NCBI GenBank assembly: GCA_964593865.1
Contig: CAZQKE010000124.1
Coordinates: forward strand, 1 to 48,579
Source of the DNA: CAZQKE01 sp964593865
GTDB lineage: Bacteria; Chloroflexota; Anaerolineae; JAAYZQ01
Direction: 5' to 3'
Length of the DNA: 48,579 nucleotides
The notes under the pieces were generated by a model that saw only the letters and a program-made list of their open reading frames with translations, was not told where the DNA came from and did no database searches. The position numbers were made by a program, and so were the translations under genes. Position 1 is the first letter of the stretch; the number at the start of each line of letters is the position of its first letter. Shown one piece after another: positions 30,008 through 39,484 of the stretch.

Positions 30008-31756
30008 ATGTTATCCGAGCTGACCATTCAGAATTTCGCCATCATAGAACATCTCCACCTCCGTTTTGGGCCGGGGCTGAACGTCCTCACCGGCGAAACG
30101 GGGGCGGGCAAGTCCATCATCATTGATGCCGTGAGCCTGCTCCTGGGCGGGCGGGGCGGCGGCGATTTCATCCGCGCCGGAGCACAACGGGCAAGCATTG
30201 AAGGTGTCTTTTTCCTGGACGATGAAAGCCGGGCCGCCGTCAACCCCCTCCTGGAACGGGACGGGTTGGAAGGCGACGATCCGGCGATCCTCACCCTGGC
30301 CCGCGAGATCCGCCGGAGCGGACGGAGCGTCTGCCGCGTCAACGGACGGGCCGTCTCTCTCAAAATCCTCAAAGAGATCGGCCAACACCTGGTGGACATC
30401 CACGGCCAGACCGAGCATCTGTCGCTGTTGCGCGTCCGCGAGCACGGGAACCTGCTGGACCGCTTTGGCGGGTTGTGGCCCTTGCGCGAGCGGGTGGCCG
30501 CCCTGGTGCAGGAGCTGGGGGCCGTGCGGCGGGAGCTGGCCGCGCTGCGTCGCGACGAGCGGGAACTGGCCCGTCGGGTGGATCTGCTCCGATACCAGGT
30601 GGACGAGATAGAAGCTGCCCATTTGGAGCCGGGCGAAGAGGAGGTGTTGATCCGGGAGCGCACCCGTTTGGCCAACGCCGAGCAGCTCCTGGCCTTGAGT
30701 GAGGAGGCTTATCTGGCCCTCTATGAGGGTGGCGAGGACCAGGCGGCGGCGGTGGACCTGTTGCAGGGGGCAGCCCGTGCCCTGAGCAGCCTGGCCCGCC
30801 TGGACCCCGGCACCGCGTCCCTGGCCGAAACCGCCGAGGAGCTCGGCTACCAGCTGGAAGACCTGGCCGAATCGCTGCGCGATTACCGGGGCCGTATTGA
30901 GTTCAACCCCCGGCGGCTGGATCAGGTGGAGGAGCGGTTGGCCCTGCTCCATAATCTGCAACGCAAGTACGGCGATACGCTGGAGGAGGTGCTGGCCTAC
31001 GCCGAGCGGGCCAGGCGTGAGCTGGAAACCATTGAACACAGCGAGGAACGCATCGCCGAACTGGAAGCCGAGGAGGAGCGGCTGCTGCGCGAGATCGGGC
31101 GGGTGGGGGCCGAACTCTCGGCGCGGCGGCGGGAGGCGGGCGAACGGCTGGCGGCAGGCGTCGAAGCCGAGTTGAAGGAGCTGAACATGGCCCGCGCCCG
31201 CTTTGGCGTGGCCCTGACCCGGCGCGACGCCGAAGACGGGGCCTACGTTGAGGGGCGACGGGTGGCCTTTGACCGCAGCGGCCTGGACCGGGTGGAATTC
31301 CTGGTCGCTCCCAACGTCGGCGAACCCCTCAAGCCCCTGGTCCGCATCGCCTCCGGCGGTGAAACATCGCGGCTGATGCTGGCCCTCAAAACGGTGCTGG
31401 CCCAGGCCGACCGCACGCCGACCCTCATCTTTGACGAGATTGACGCCGGGATCGGCGGGCGGGTGGGGGCCGTCGTCGGCCAAAAACTGCGGGGCCTGAC
31501 GCGGGGCAAAGGGGACGCCCCCCGCCACCAGGTCTTGTGCGTCACCCATCTGCCCCAGCTGGCCGCCTACGGCGACCTGCACCTCCACGTCCGCAAGGAG
31601 ATCGTCGGTGAGCGGACGGTGACACACGTCCGCCCCCTGGAAGGTCAGGCGCGGGTGGAGGAGCTGGCCGGGATGCTGGGGGCCGTGACCGAAAAGACCC
31701 TCGCCAGCGCCCGCGAGATGCTGGCCGCCGGACAGTCGGGTGCAGAGGTGCCCTAA
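30008..31756 (+). CDS. recN: DNA repair protein RecN
   Basis: 582-aa SMC-like ATPase acting at DNA double-strand breaks. The N-terminal MLSELTIQNFAIIEHLHL and Walker A GETGAGKS (29-36), a long central coiled coil (about 150-370), the ABC signature ASGGETSRLMLALK and Walker B TLIFDEIDAGIGG are all present. The C-terminal CVTHLPQLAAYGDLH is also typical. Length and domain order match bacterial RecN. It is the last gene of the NarL-type/WecA-type/B-box run and converges on the next gene with a 6-nt gap. Confidence 0.97.
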   Translation: MLSELTIQNFAIIEHLHLRFGPGLNVLTGETGAGKSIIIDAVSLLLGGRGGGDFIRAGAQRASIEGVFFLDDESRAAVNPLLERDGLEGDDPAILTLAREIRRSGRSVCRVNGRAVSLKILKEIGQHLVDIHGQTEHLSLLRVREHGNLLDRFGGLWPLRERVAALVQELGAVRRELAALRRDERELARRVDLLRYQVDEIEAAHLEPGEEEVLIRERTRLANAEQLLALSEEAYLALYEGGEDQAAAVDLLQGAARALSSLARLDPGTASLAETAEELGYQLEDLAESLRDYRGRIEFNPRRLDQVEERLALLHNLQRKYGDTLEEVLAYAERARRELETIEHSEERIAELEAEEERLLREIGRVGAELSARRREAGERLAAGVEAELKELNMARARFGVALTRRDAEDGAYVEGRRVAFDRSGLDRVEFLVAPNVGEPLKPLVRIASGGETSRLMLALKTVLAQADRTPTLIFDEIDAGIGGRVGAVVGQKLRGLTRGKGDAPRHQVLCVTHLPQLAAYGDLHLHVRKEIVGERTVTHVRPLEGQARVEELAGMLGAVTEKTLASAREMLAAGQSGAEVP

Positions 31757-31762
31757 AGGCCC

Positions 31763-34700
31763 TCATTCACCGCCGCCCCGCCCGTGGATCCACAGGGGCG
31801 ACGCCCGCCAGATGACAAATTCGGAGATGCCCCACGGATGCCAGGGGGAGGAGTTGGTCGTTTCCACACGGACGTAGCGGGCCGTCACTGCCGCAAAGCG
31901 CACGTCCAGCATCCCCCAGTTGTCGTCGTTGCGGCCCACCTCCTGCCAGTTCTGGCCGTCGGCGGAAACCAGGACTACATAGCCCCGGGGCTGCTGGCCG
32001 GTCGGATGGATCAGCGTCACCCCTTCAATCCGGCGGGGGCTGCCCATATCCACCTGGAACCACATGCCCGGCTTTTGTTTGACGGCGCGCGTGTTCCAAT
32101 AGGTCCGCAGGCGGGCGTCAACGGCCTGGGAAGCGTAATCGCCGTAGTGGCTGGCCTCGGCGCCGGCCCACGGCTCGGTTGCGCTGACGCTGATCTCGCC
32201 GATCATCCAGGTTGCAGGCCAGTCGGGCGTGCCGGTCTGCTCCAGGTGGACGTAGCGGGCCGGGCAAGGGGCAAAGGCGGCGTCAATGTCGGTCCAGTTG
32301 TGGGGCTTTTCGGCCACCAGATGCCAGTCCTGCCCGTCGGTGGAGAGTTTGATCTTGTAACCCACGGGGAACCCCCGCCCCGGACTCTGGACGCGGACCC
32401 GGTCCAGCACCAGGACCTGGCCCAGGTCCACCTGGAACCACATGCCCGGCTCCTGATTGGCCCCGCTATCCCAAAAGGTCGTCGGATCGCCGTCAAAGGC
32501 CAGGGTGACGGCCCCGGCGTTGTGGCTGGCGCGGGCCGTCCAGGGCGGGTAGATGGCTTCTTCCGAAATTTCAATCGTTCGCTCCAGGGGAGCCGCCCCC
32601 CGACGGAAGAACCAGGTGACGCCCTCCTCCACCAGGTCCCAGCGCAGCAGGTACTCGCCCGGCAGCGGCGGCGTGCGGAAGGGGATGTCCGGCAGGTCTA
32701 CCGCCTGACCGGGGGCGACATCGCCCGGCAGCAGGATGCGGAAGGTGTCCCACGGCTCGGTCAGTTCTCCGGCGGCGGTGAACCAGGTGTAGGCCAGGTG
32801 GACCGGCTGCTCGCCCTGGGCCGCCCAGGTTCGCGCCCCGGTGTTGCGCAGCCGTAGGCCCATGTGCTGCTCTGTGGCCGGGGGCAGACGCGTCGGCCAG
32901 GGGGTAAGCAGGTTCCACTCCACGGCATAGTCGGGGGCCACTACCTGGACCGACCGCTCCAACACGGCGACGCCCCGCTCCGAAAGCCATTCGCCGCCCT
33001 GGACCAGGTCCCAGACCAGGCGGTAGGCATCGGGCGTGGACGGGGCGATGAACGCAACATCGCGGAGGGTGACCGTTTCGCCCGGTGCGACCGTCTTGGG
33101 CAAGGGGCAGGTCTCCGCGCCGGGGACCGCCACCTCGTTTCCCTGGGCGTCGAGCCAGCGATAGCCCAGGCGGATCGCCCCTTCGCCGCCGTGGGGCCAG
33201 GGCAGCGCGCCGGTGTTTTTGATCTCCAGCAAAGCCTGCCCTTCCTGCCCCGCCACCAGCCGGTCCGGGCCGCTGTAGGTCGGCCATTCGGCGGCGTAAT
33301 CGGGCAGGGCCGGTCGGACCTGCACCGGGGTTTCGTGGACCGGCGAGCCTTTCCATTGGAACCAGGCGACGAATTCGTGGACCATGTCCAGTTGCAGGAT
33401 CAGGTCACCCCGTTCCGCCGGGAACTGGACGCGGGCTTCCAGGGAGACCTCCTCCCAGGGGGCCACCTCCCGCCCGATGGGGGTGCGCAGTCCGTCGGCG
33501 ACGAGGACGTTGTGGTCGGCGTCGAGCCACTTGTAGGTCAGGTTGACCGGGTTGGCGCCGTCGGGGGGCCAGGTCAACGCCCCTTCGTTGCGCACGACGA
33601 CGGGGAAGGTCACCGTCTCGCCCGCCGTGCCCTCCGTCGGCGCGTCCACGCGCAGCCAGGCCACCCGGTAGCGCGGCCCCACCTGGACATCTTCCTGCCG
33701 CCAGACGGGGGAGCCGGTTGCCGAGAACCAGTCCGCGTACCCCTGGACCATGTCCAGCTCCAGGGTGTAGTAGCCCGGCTTGGTCGGGGTCGGGATGCTC
33801 ACGCCCGATAGGGTGAGGGTTTCGCCGGGGGCCACGTCGCGGGGCAGATCGGTGCGCGGCCCTTCAAGCACGCTGCCCTGGGCGTCGATCCAGCGGTGGC
33901 CCAGGCGGACGGCCTGGTCGCCGCTGTGCTCCCAGGAGAGGCGGCCTTCGTTGCGGACCGTCACCTGCAAGGTCGTCGCCTGTCCCCGCGCCTCCATCCG
34001 ACCGGGCACGTCGACGGCCAACCAGGCGACCAGGTAGTCGGGTTTGCCGTGGGGCAGGACGACGTGGTAATCGTAGCGCATCGCCGCCCGGAGGTCATCC
34101 TGCACGCCCGGTTTGTTTTCAATGGCCCAGCCCACCTGCTGGGGGTCGTGGGGGTTGCCCACGATCCAGCGGTAGAGGATGAGGGCCTGGATCGGCTGGT
34201 TGTTTGCGTCCCGGTTCCAATCGTCAATTTCGCGGTAGGCGTTGCGCACCCAGCCGGTGTTTTCGTCCCGCCAGGCGTTGTACTGGTCGGTTTCGGTGAT
34301 GTAAACGGGCCGGTCGCGCAGGTCTTCCGGGATGGCGGCCATGAAATCGCGGTAGGCGCGGAAATGCCAATGGTAGTTTTGGAATGGGGGGTTCATGGTC
34401 GTGTCGCTAAAGACCAGGTGCGGCTCCTGGCCGTGGGTGTAGGTGTGTAGGGCGATGCCGTCCACCTCCTCGCCCAGCAGGTTCAGAATGTCGGCAAAGT
34501 AGCGCACCCAGTCGCCGCTTTCGTTGCCGGGGTAGCGGGTCTCAATGTTCCACGGCCCTACCGCGCCGATCACCACCTGGTCGTTCTCGTGGCCGGGGCG
34601 GCTGCGGATTTCGGCCCGGCAGCGACGAAAGCAAGCGGCATACAGGTCGGGGGTGATGGCCTGGCCGTTGGGGCCGCCGGGCCGCTCGTTGGCCAGGTTC

Positions 34701-35002
34701 ATTTCGTTGCCGATGATCCAGATGTGGCAGCCTCGGCTGGCCTGGACGAAATTGCCGCACCGCCGGGCGAAATTGTCATACTCGGCGGAATGGGGGATGG
34801 TCCCGGCGGAGCCGTAGCCGTTGTTGAGGCGGACGATGACGCCGAACCCCTGGCTGCTCAGATCGGTGTAGTCGCCGCCCTGATGGTTGTTGGGGTCGGC
34901 GCCGATCCCCTCTGTGACCAGTACCCAACCCGGTTTGGAGCGGAGTAGGTGCTCGGCCCCCCGGTCGTGCATTCCGAAAATGTAAGGCGGATAGTCCGGC
35001 AT
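31763..35002 (-). CDS. modular glycosidase-like protein with four Ig-like and two F5/8C domains
   Basis: 1079 aa. The N-terminal TIM-barrel-like domain (about 1-320) has WIIGNEMN with Glu100 and PVYITETDQY with Glu237, matching the acid/base and nucleophile pair of clan-A glycosidases. Four tandem modules of about 120 aa (322-442, 445-562, 568-688, 691-812) share an xVRNEGxLxW...DVAPGE...PGxYxLxLDMV pattern, like the Nbr1-type or NEW3-type Ig folds. Two discoidin (F5/8 type C) carbohydrate-binding domains end the protein (about 820-940 and 943-1066). No signal peptide or anchor is visible, odd for such a protein. GAGAGG is 7 nt before the ATG. It follows the histidine kinase gene by 18 nt. 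Confidence 0.83.
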   Translation of the reverse strand: MPDYPPYIFGMHDRGAEHLLRSKPGWVLVTEGIGADPNNHQGGDYTDLSSQGFGVIVRLNNGYGSAGTIPHSAEYDNFARRCGNFVQASRGCHIWIIGNEMNLANERPGGPNGQAITPDLYAACFRRCRAEIRSRPGHENDQVVIGAVGPWNIETRYPGNESGDWVRYFADILNLLGEEVDGIALHTYTHGQEPHLVFSDTTMNPPFQNYHWHFRAYRDFMAAIPEDLRDRPVYITETDQYNAWRDENTGWVRNAYREIDDWNRDANNQPIQALILYRWIVGNPHDPQQVGWAIENKPGVQDDLRAAMRYDYHVVLPHGKPDYLVAWLAVDVPGRMEARGQATTLQVTVRNEGRLSWEHSGDQAVRLGHRWIDAQGSVLEGPRTDLPRDVAPGETLTLSGVSIPTPTKPGYYTLELDMVQGYADWFSATGSPVWRQEDVQVGPRYRVAWLRVDAPTEGTAGETVTFPVVVRNEGALTWPPDGANPVNLTYKWLDADHNVLVADGLRTPIGREVAPWEEVSLEARVQFPAERGDLILQLDMVHEFVAWFQWKGSPVHETPVQVRPALPDYAAEWPTYSGPDRLVAGQEGQALLEIKNTGALPWPHGGEGAIRLGYRWLDAQGNEVAVPGAETCPLPKTVAPGETVTLRDVAFIAPSTPDAYRLVWDLVQGGEWLSERGVAVLERSVQVVAPDYAVEWNLLTPWPTRLPPATEQHMGLRLRNTGARTWAAQGEQPVHLAYTWFTAAGELTEPWDTFRILLPGDVAPGQAVDLPDIPFRTPPLPGEYLLRWDLVEEGVTWFFRRGAAPLERTIEISEEAIYPPWTARASHNAGAVTLAFDGDPTTFWDSGANQEPGMWFQVDLGQVLVLDRVRVQSPGRGFPVGYKIKLSTDGQDWHLVAEKPHNWTDIDAAFAPCPARYVHLEQTGTPDWPATWMIGEISVSATEPWAGAEASHYGDYASQAVDARLRTYWNTRAVKQKPGMWFQVDMGSPRRIEGVTLIHPTGQQPRGYVVLVSADGQNWQEVGRNDDNWGMLDVRFAAVTARYVRVETTNSSPWHPWGISEFVIWRASPLWIHGRGGGE

Positions 35003-35020
35003 TTTTTGGCCTCTCTTTGA

Positions 35021-37228
35021 TCAAGCTACCGGCAGCGTGAAAAAGAAGGTGCTTCCTTCCCCCGGCTGACTTTTGACCCAAATGCGCCCGCCGTGGGCTT
35101 CTACTGCCACCTTGCAATAGTGCAACCCCAGTCCCATTCCTCTCCGTCGGCCTTTTGCCGTCCCGCGCCGGAAGCGGGCAAACAAGGTTTCCTGCACTTG
35201 AGGAGGAATCCCCACACCGGTATCGGCTACGGAGCAGAGGAGTTCTTTGCCTTCCTCGCCGGACGTCAGGGCGATCTCCACCCGCACCTGGCCCCCTGTG
35301 GGAACGAATTTGAGGGCGTTGTCCAACAGGTTGCTGAATACCCGCCCGATAACATCTTCGTCGATCAACACCGGCGGCAGATCGGGGGCAAAGGAGGTGA
35401 TCAGCCGCACCCCCAACTGGGCGGCCAGCGGTTTGTATTCTTCTACCACCGATCGCACAACGGGGGGCAAGGGCATGGTATACAACTCCAGCGGAATCTG
35501 TTTGTCCTCCAGGCGGCGAATCCACAGCAGCGATTCAATGCGGTCGTATAGTTTGCGACCGCTGGTCAAGGCAATGCGCAGCAACTCCGCCGAGGTCTCC
35601 CGATCCAGTTGGGGGTCCTCGGCGAGCATCTCCAGGCTGCTGAGGATGGCCGCCAGCGGCCCTTGCAGGTTGTGAACCACCATGCTGGTCAGATCCGCCC
35701 GGAACTGCTCCATTTCCTTTTGCTGGGTGACATCCCGCAGGACGGTCAGTTGGCCGATGACTTCGCCTTTTGTGTTGCGGACGGGTACACCGGTCGCTTC
35801 TATGTGGCGCATCCCCTCTTCCGCGCGGAAGGAAAAGGTAAAAGAACGGATTTTGGCGGGCTGCCGATGTGCCTGGTGGAGCAATTTTGCCAAAGTGGCA
35901 ATGTCTATTTCCATCTCTTGGAAGTGAGGAGCAGACAGGATATGGCTTATATCGCTCAGGTTGGTCGAGAGCAGCCATCGCTCTGCTTCGGGGCCGAACA
36001 TGGCTCTGAAGCGGGGGTTGACCAGGATGACGCGTCCTTCCACATCACGGACGATCACCACATCGTGGATTGAGTTGAGGATCGCTTGCAGTCGTTCTCG
36101 GCCTTCCATCAGTTGCTCGAACAGTTGGGCGTTATAGATGGCAATCGCCGCATGATCGGCCAAGAGACCGGCGAAGCGCAAATGCTCGTCACCGAAGGCT
36201 GCCAGGCGGTCGCTTTCCAGGGTGATGACGCCCAGCAATCGCTCTTGATGCAGGATGGGAACGCTCAGCTGGGAGCGGGTGGAGGCCACGACTTCCACAT
36301 AGTCCGGGTCTCGGTGGACATCGGGGGTGAGGACGGGCCGCAAGGTGCGTGCTACCCGCCCGGTGATGCCCCGATCCGAGGGCCACGGCTCAATCTGGTA
36401 TCGGGCCAGTTCCGGCGGATACCCTCTGGAGGCCATTAAGCGCAGATTCCGTTTGCGGGGCAGGTGGAGGGCGATCACGCCTCGGTCGGCGTTGGTCGTC
36501 TGTAGAGCGCAATTGAGCAAAAGGTCCAAAACCTGAGAAAGTTCCAATGTACCGGTCAGCTGGCGGCTGATCTTCTCAATGGCGGTGAGTTCCTCAATGC
36601 GACGGTTGAGGGCGGCTTCGGTCTTTTTGTAAAGCTGGCGGACTCGGTCCCCTTCGTAAGCGGCGACGGCAGCCAGACGGAAATTTTCCAGGGCAAGGCA
36701 CGATTGATCCACCATAGCCTGCAGCACATCCACATCCTGCTGGGTGTAGTTTTGGCCTGATCGCCGACAGCCCAGCACGACCCACCCCATCAGGTCGCCG
36801 TGCAGGCACATGGGGATTACAAGGCACGCTCCTTCCTGGGCGATCTCCGTCCATACGGCGTGTTCGGGTGCTTCCGTTTGCTTGGATAGATCCAGGGCAC
36901 GGCGTAGACCCGACAATTGGGCGACCAAGGGGTGGTCCGTTTCAAACATCTTTCCTTCTTGCCATGCAGATCGGGTGCTCAAGCAGCCTCGGCTCAGGGC
37001 AACGCAGTACCCGCTGCGCTCGTCGGCAGGGACGATGGCCAGACCTTCCGGTTGAAAGGCTGCATCAATGCGGTCCGCCATTGTCGCCAACAGTTGAGGA
37101 AGGGATGTCTGTTCTGTGAGGACATGGGCGTAATCCTGCAGCCAACGCTGATATTCAGCCGGAGAAGGCTGCCGGGGCAGGAAACGCACAAATGCACTGC
37201 GGATGGCATCCAATCGTTCGCCGATCAT
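35021..37228 (-). CDS. GAF-GAF-PAS sensor histidine kinase
   Basis: 735 aa with no membrane segments, so a cytoplasmic sensor. GAF 1 covers about 40-185, a short helical linker leads to GAF 2 (about 215-370), then PAS (about 378-505). The phospho-acceptor helix has His519 in VVHNLQGPLAA, a variant of the usual HExxxP. The ATPase domain shows the N box NLLDNALK (Asn637), G1 DTGVGIP and G2 GMGLGL. The gene starts 3 nt after the NYN gene stop, so it is in the same transcript. No response regulator is adjacent, so its partner is unknown. Confidence 0.92.
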   Translation of the reverse strand: MIGERLDAIRSAFVRFLPRQPSPAEYQRWLQDYAHVLTEQTSLPQLLATMADRIDAAFQPEGLAIVPADERSGYCVALSRGCLSTRSAWQEGKMFETDHPLVAQLSGLRRALDLSKQTEAPEHAVWTEIAQEGACLVIPMCLHGDLMGWVVLGCRRSGQNYTQQDVDVLQAMVDQSCLALENFRLAAVAAYEGDRVRQLYKKTEAALNRRIEELTAIEKISRQLTGTLELSQVLDLLLNCALQTTNADRGVIALHLPRKRNLRLMASRGYPPELARYQIEPWPSDRGITGRVARTLRPVLTPDVHRDPDYVEVVASTRSQLSVPILHQERLLGVITLESDRLAAFGDEHLRFAGLLADHAAIAIYNAQLFEQLMEGRERLQAILNSIHDVVIVRDVEGRVILVNPRFRAMFGPEAERWLLSTNLSDISHILSAPHFQEMEIDIATLAKLLHQAHRQPAKIRSFTFSFRAEEGMRHIEATGVPVRNTKGEVIGQLTVLRDVTQQKEMEQFRADLTSMVVHNLQGPLAAILSSLEMLAEDPQLDRETSAELLRIALTSGRKLYDRIESLLWIRRLEDKQIPLELYTMPLPPVVRSVVEEYKPLAAQLGVRLITSFAPDLPPVLIDEDVIGRVFSNLLDNALKFVPTGGQVRVEIALTSGEEGKELLCSVADTGVGIPPQVQETLFARFRRGTAKGRRRGMGLGLHYCKVAVEAHGGRIWVKSQPGEGSTFFFTLPVA

Positions 37229-37231
37229 GTC

Positions 37232-37696
37232 TTAATCCCGGCCTTCGAACAGGGCCAACCACGATTCAACTTCGGCGGGAGAAAGAGGAGCGTCTTTCCA
37301 CGGTTCGGGTTCCTCCTCAGGAGGAGGTTCCAGCCGAAGGGCAAACACATCGGCTCCTTGAACCCGTGCTCCCGCCTTCTCCGCCAACTGCGCCAGGCGG
37401 AGATCGGAAGTGACGACCAGCCAGCGGCGAGGATCGTGACTCCGGCGCACACGTTTCAGGATTAGGTCGTCCGCGCTCCTCCCTTGCCGGGCAAAGATCA
37501 CTTCAACGCCTCCCTCCATGCGGTGGGTTGGGAGGACATGACCTCCTCCGGGGTCAAAGATGACCGTTACCGCTTTTCCCGTGCGGGCATGATACGATTT
37601 GAGCAAAGCGATGAGCTTTGCCTCGTCGTCCGGGTCCTGCAGGGACAAGGAAGGCATATGACCGATGAGATTGTGACCGTCAATTAGGATCGGCAC
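37232..37696 (-). CDS. NYN-domain nuclease-like protein (YacP/PIN-like)
   Basis: 154 aa from a GTG with AGGAG 7 nt upstream; an upstream in-frame start at 37726 would add a poorly fitting tail. It opens MPILIDGHNLIGHMP and has Asp6 and Asn9. FDPGGG, SADDLIL (Asp76/Asp77) and VVTSDLRLA (Asp98) supply the acidic cluster of NYN/PIN RNases such as YacP/Rae1. By family it would cleave RNA, possibly mRNA or rRNA. It sits between formiminotransferase and the histidine kinase. Confidence 0.85.
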   Translation of the reverse strand: MPILIDGHNLIGHMPSLSLQDPDDEAKLIALLKSYHARTGKAVTVIFDPGGGHVLPTHRMEGGVEVIFARQGRSADDLILKRVRRSHDPRRWLVVTSDLRLAQLAEKAGARVQGADVFALRLEPPPEEEPEPWKDAPLSPAEVESWLALFEGRD

Positions 37697-37747
37697 AGGG
37701 ACACTCCTGGGAAAATCCGGGTGCACAAGGCGATCCCGTCCATCCTC

Positions 37748-38638
37748 TCACTCCACCAGCCGGTTTTCCAACACTTGCTCCGAAGTAAAGCCGTCTAATT
37801 GCAGGTAAAAGGCGGCGGCGTCGAACAGGGCCTGGGCGGGGAGTAACCCTACCACTTCGCTACGGGTCACCTGGAGGCCGTAGCGGGCCGCTTCAATGCG
37901 GATCAGCTCTAGGACGCGGTGGATGGGGGTGCGCCGATAGTCGGTCAGGTTCATGGAGACCTGAGCCTGCCCTTCTACCAGCAATCCCATCGCTTTGACA
38001 AAGCGCAGCCCACCCCCGGAATGGCGCACGGCACGGGCAATCGCTTTGGCCGGAGCCACATCGTTGCTGTTGAGGTACACGTTGAAAGCGATAAGGGGTG
38101 GGCGGGCGCCGATGGCTACCGCTCCGGCTTTGCCCATGACCGCCGGGCCGTAGTCGGGAGCGCGGTCCGGATTGCGGCCGATCTCCTCGCGGATGCCTTC
38201 ATACTCGCCGCGCCGGATGTCGGCCAGGTTACGCCGGTCGGGTCGGGTCGCCGCTTCTTCGTAGAGGTACACGGGGATTCCCAGTTCTTCCCCCACCCGC
38301 CGTCCCAGCCGATGGGCCAGGTCCACACAGTCCGCCATAGAAAGGCCCTGAATCGGGACAAAAGGTACTACATCGGTTGCACCCATACGGGGATGTCCGC
38401 CCCGATGGTGGTCCATGTCAATCAGCTCCGCCGCCTGGACCATCCCGGCGAACACCGCCTCCACCATCGCTTGGGGATCGCCGACCAGGGTGACGACGGT
38501 GCGGTTATGGTCTACATCTGATTGCACATCCAGGACGCGCACCTCCGGTTCGCGGCTCATGGCCGCCACAATGCGATCAATGACCTCCTGACGGCGGCCT
38601 TCACTGAAGTTGGGTACACATTCGACGATCTGCTTCAT
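37748..38638 (-). CDS. ftcD: glutamate formimidoyltransferase
   Basis: 296-aa single-domain formiminotransferase. It moves the formimino group from formiminoglutamate to tetrahydrofolate in histidine breakdown. VPNFSEGR (8-15), DHNRTVVTLVG and GGHPRMGATDVVPFVPI (80-96) contain the active-site pattern, with His82 at the position of the catalytic His of the animal enzyme. The cyclodeaminase half found in animals is absent, as in many bacteria. No other histidine-utilisation gene is present, so it may serve one-carbon metabolism generally. The ATG at 38638 is chosen because it begins the conserved domain and follows GGGGAAAA. Confidence 0.92.
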   Translation of the reverse strand: MKQIVECVPNFSEGRRQEVIDRIVAAMSREPEVRVLDVQSDVDHNRTVVTLVGDPQAMVEAVFAGMVQAAELIDMDHHRGGHPRMGATDVVPFVPIQGLSMADCVDLAHRLGRRVGEELGIPVYLYEEAATRPDRRNLADIRRGEYEGIREEIGRNPDRAPDYGPAVMGKAGAVAIGARPPLIAFNVYLNSNDVAPAKAIARAVRHSGGGLRFVKAMGLLVEGQAQVSMNLTDYRRTPIHRVLELIRIEAARYGLQVTRSEVVGLLPAQALFDAAAFYLQLDGFTSEQVLENRLVE

Positions 38639-38989
38639 TTTTCCCCGCTCCGAAATGCCCCGGCGGCGGCCGAACCCACCTCCGAAGCGCGGTCGGCGTC
38701 CGTGTAGGCGAACGCTCGGTCGCAGGTCCGAGGTTGACTTCCTGCGCATTGACGGGTGCGCTGCTTTCCCGGATCTATGGGAAGGTGCCGGGTCAGGAAT
38801 CCGCTCCCGTCTGCGGTCCGGAGATTATACCGCTCTGCCGAAAAATTCCATCTTGGCCGCTTTGCCGACCGGAACGCACCGGGCAAAGATGCTGAATTTT
38901 TCGGCGACGAATCCCCATTCGGAAGTCAAAACATATCTTATCAACACCAGGAATTGGATGAGGATTTGAGGTCACGACCGGGCGGTGTG
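38639..38989. other. gap between the DUF523 and ftcD genes
   Basis: 350 nt with no supported gene. A minus-strand -10 box lies at 38824-38829. A short CCGGAACGCACCGGG segment (38869-38883) also occurs near 21796. Otherwise nothing recognisable. Confidence 0.6.
38824..38829 (-). promoter_or_regulatory. -10 box for the ftcD/NYN/kinase/glycosidase operon
   Basis: Perfect TATAAT on the minus strand, about 185 nt before ftcD. The -35 region (GATGGA or AGATGG) is poor, so an activator or alternative sigma factor may be needed. Confidence 0.45.
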
Positions 38990-39478
38990 CTACAGGTCCA
39001 TCTCGCTGGACACCTGGATTCCGGCCTTTTTGAGCAAGGCCGTGGTCACACCGTCGCCGCTCGTCAACCGGCCATCAAAACGACCACTGTGGATGCGACC
39101 TACGCCGCAAGAGGGGCTATCCGCTTTGAGAATCGCCCGCCGGATTCCCAAGTCTTGGGCCAAAGCTAAAGCCGCTTCCGCCCCGGCGATAAAGGCCGCA
39201 CTGACATCGGTCCCGTCGCGGCGCACGACCCGCGTCCGTCCCTCCAGGACGGCTCCGCCGTCCAACCCGGCAGCGGCTCCTTCGATCTCGGCGGGTGGAC
39301 GTGGCGTTGGCAGGCCGCCAAGCACTTCCGGACAGAGGGGTACAACGCGACCTGCGACGGCCAGTCCCTTTAGGGCTGCTGCCGGGCAGCTGCGGGCGTC
39401 ATAGCGACATGCCACCCCCAGCAAGCAGGCGCTGACCAAGATCAACTCTGTCCCAGAGCCTTTTGCAGCATCCGGCAT
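38990..39478 (-). CDS. DUF523/TudS-type thiouracil desulfurase-like protein
   Basis: 162 aa. TudS enzymes carry a [4Fe-4S] cluster and remove sulfur from thiolated uracil bases. The three expected Cys are present: Cys18 (SACLLG), Cys49 (PLCPEVLGGLPTPRPPAE) and Cys124 (SPSCGVG), with CRYDA near 24-28 in place of RYDG. The length fits the single-domain family. Its promoter puts the transcription start on or next to the ATG, so translation is probably leaderless. It has no close partner gene. Confidence 0.88.
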   Translation of the reverse strand: MPDAAKGSGTELILVSACLLGVACRYDARSCPAAALKGLAVAGRVVPLCPEVLGGLPTPRPPAEIEGAAAGLDGGAVLEGRTRVVRRDGTDVSAAFIAGAEAALALAQDLGIRRAILKADSPSCGVGRIHSGRFDGRLTSGDGVTTALLKKAGIQVSSEMDL

Positions 39479-39484
39479 AGTCCT

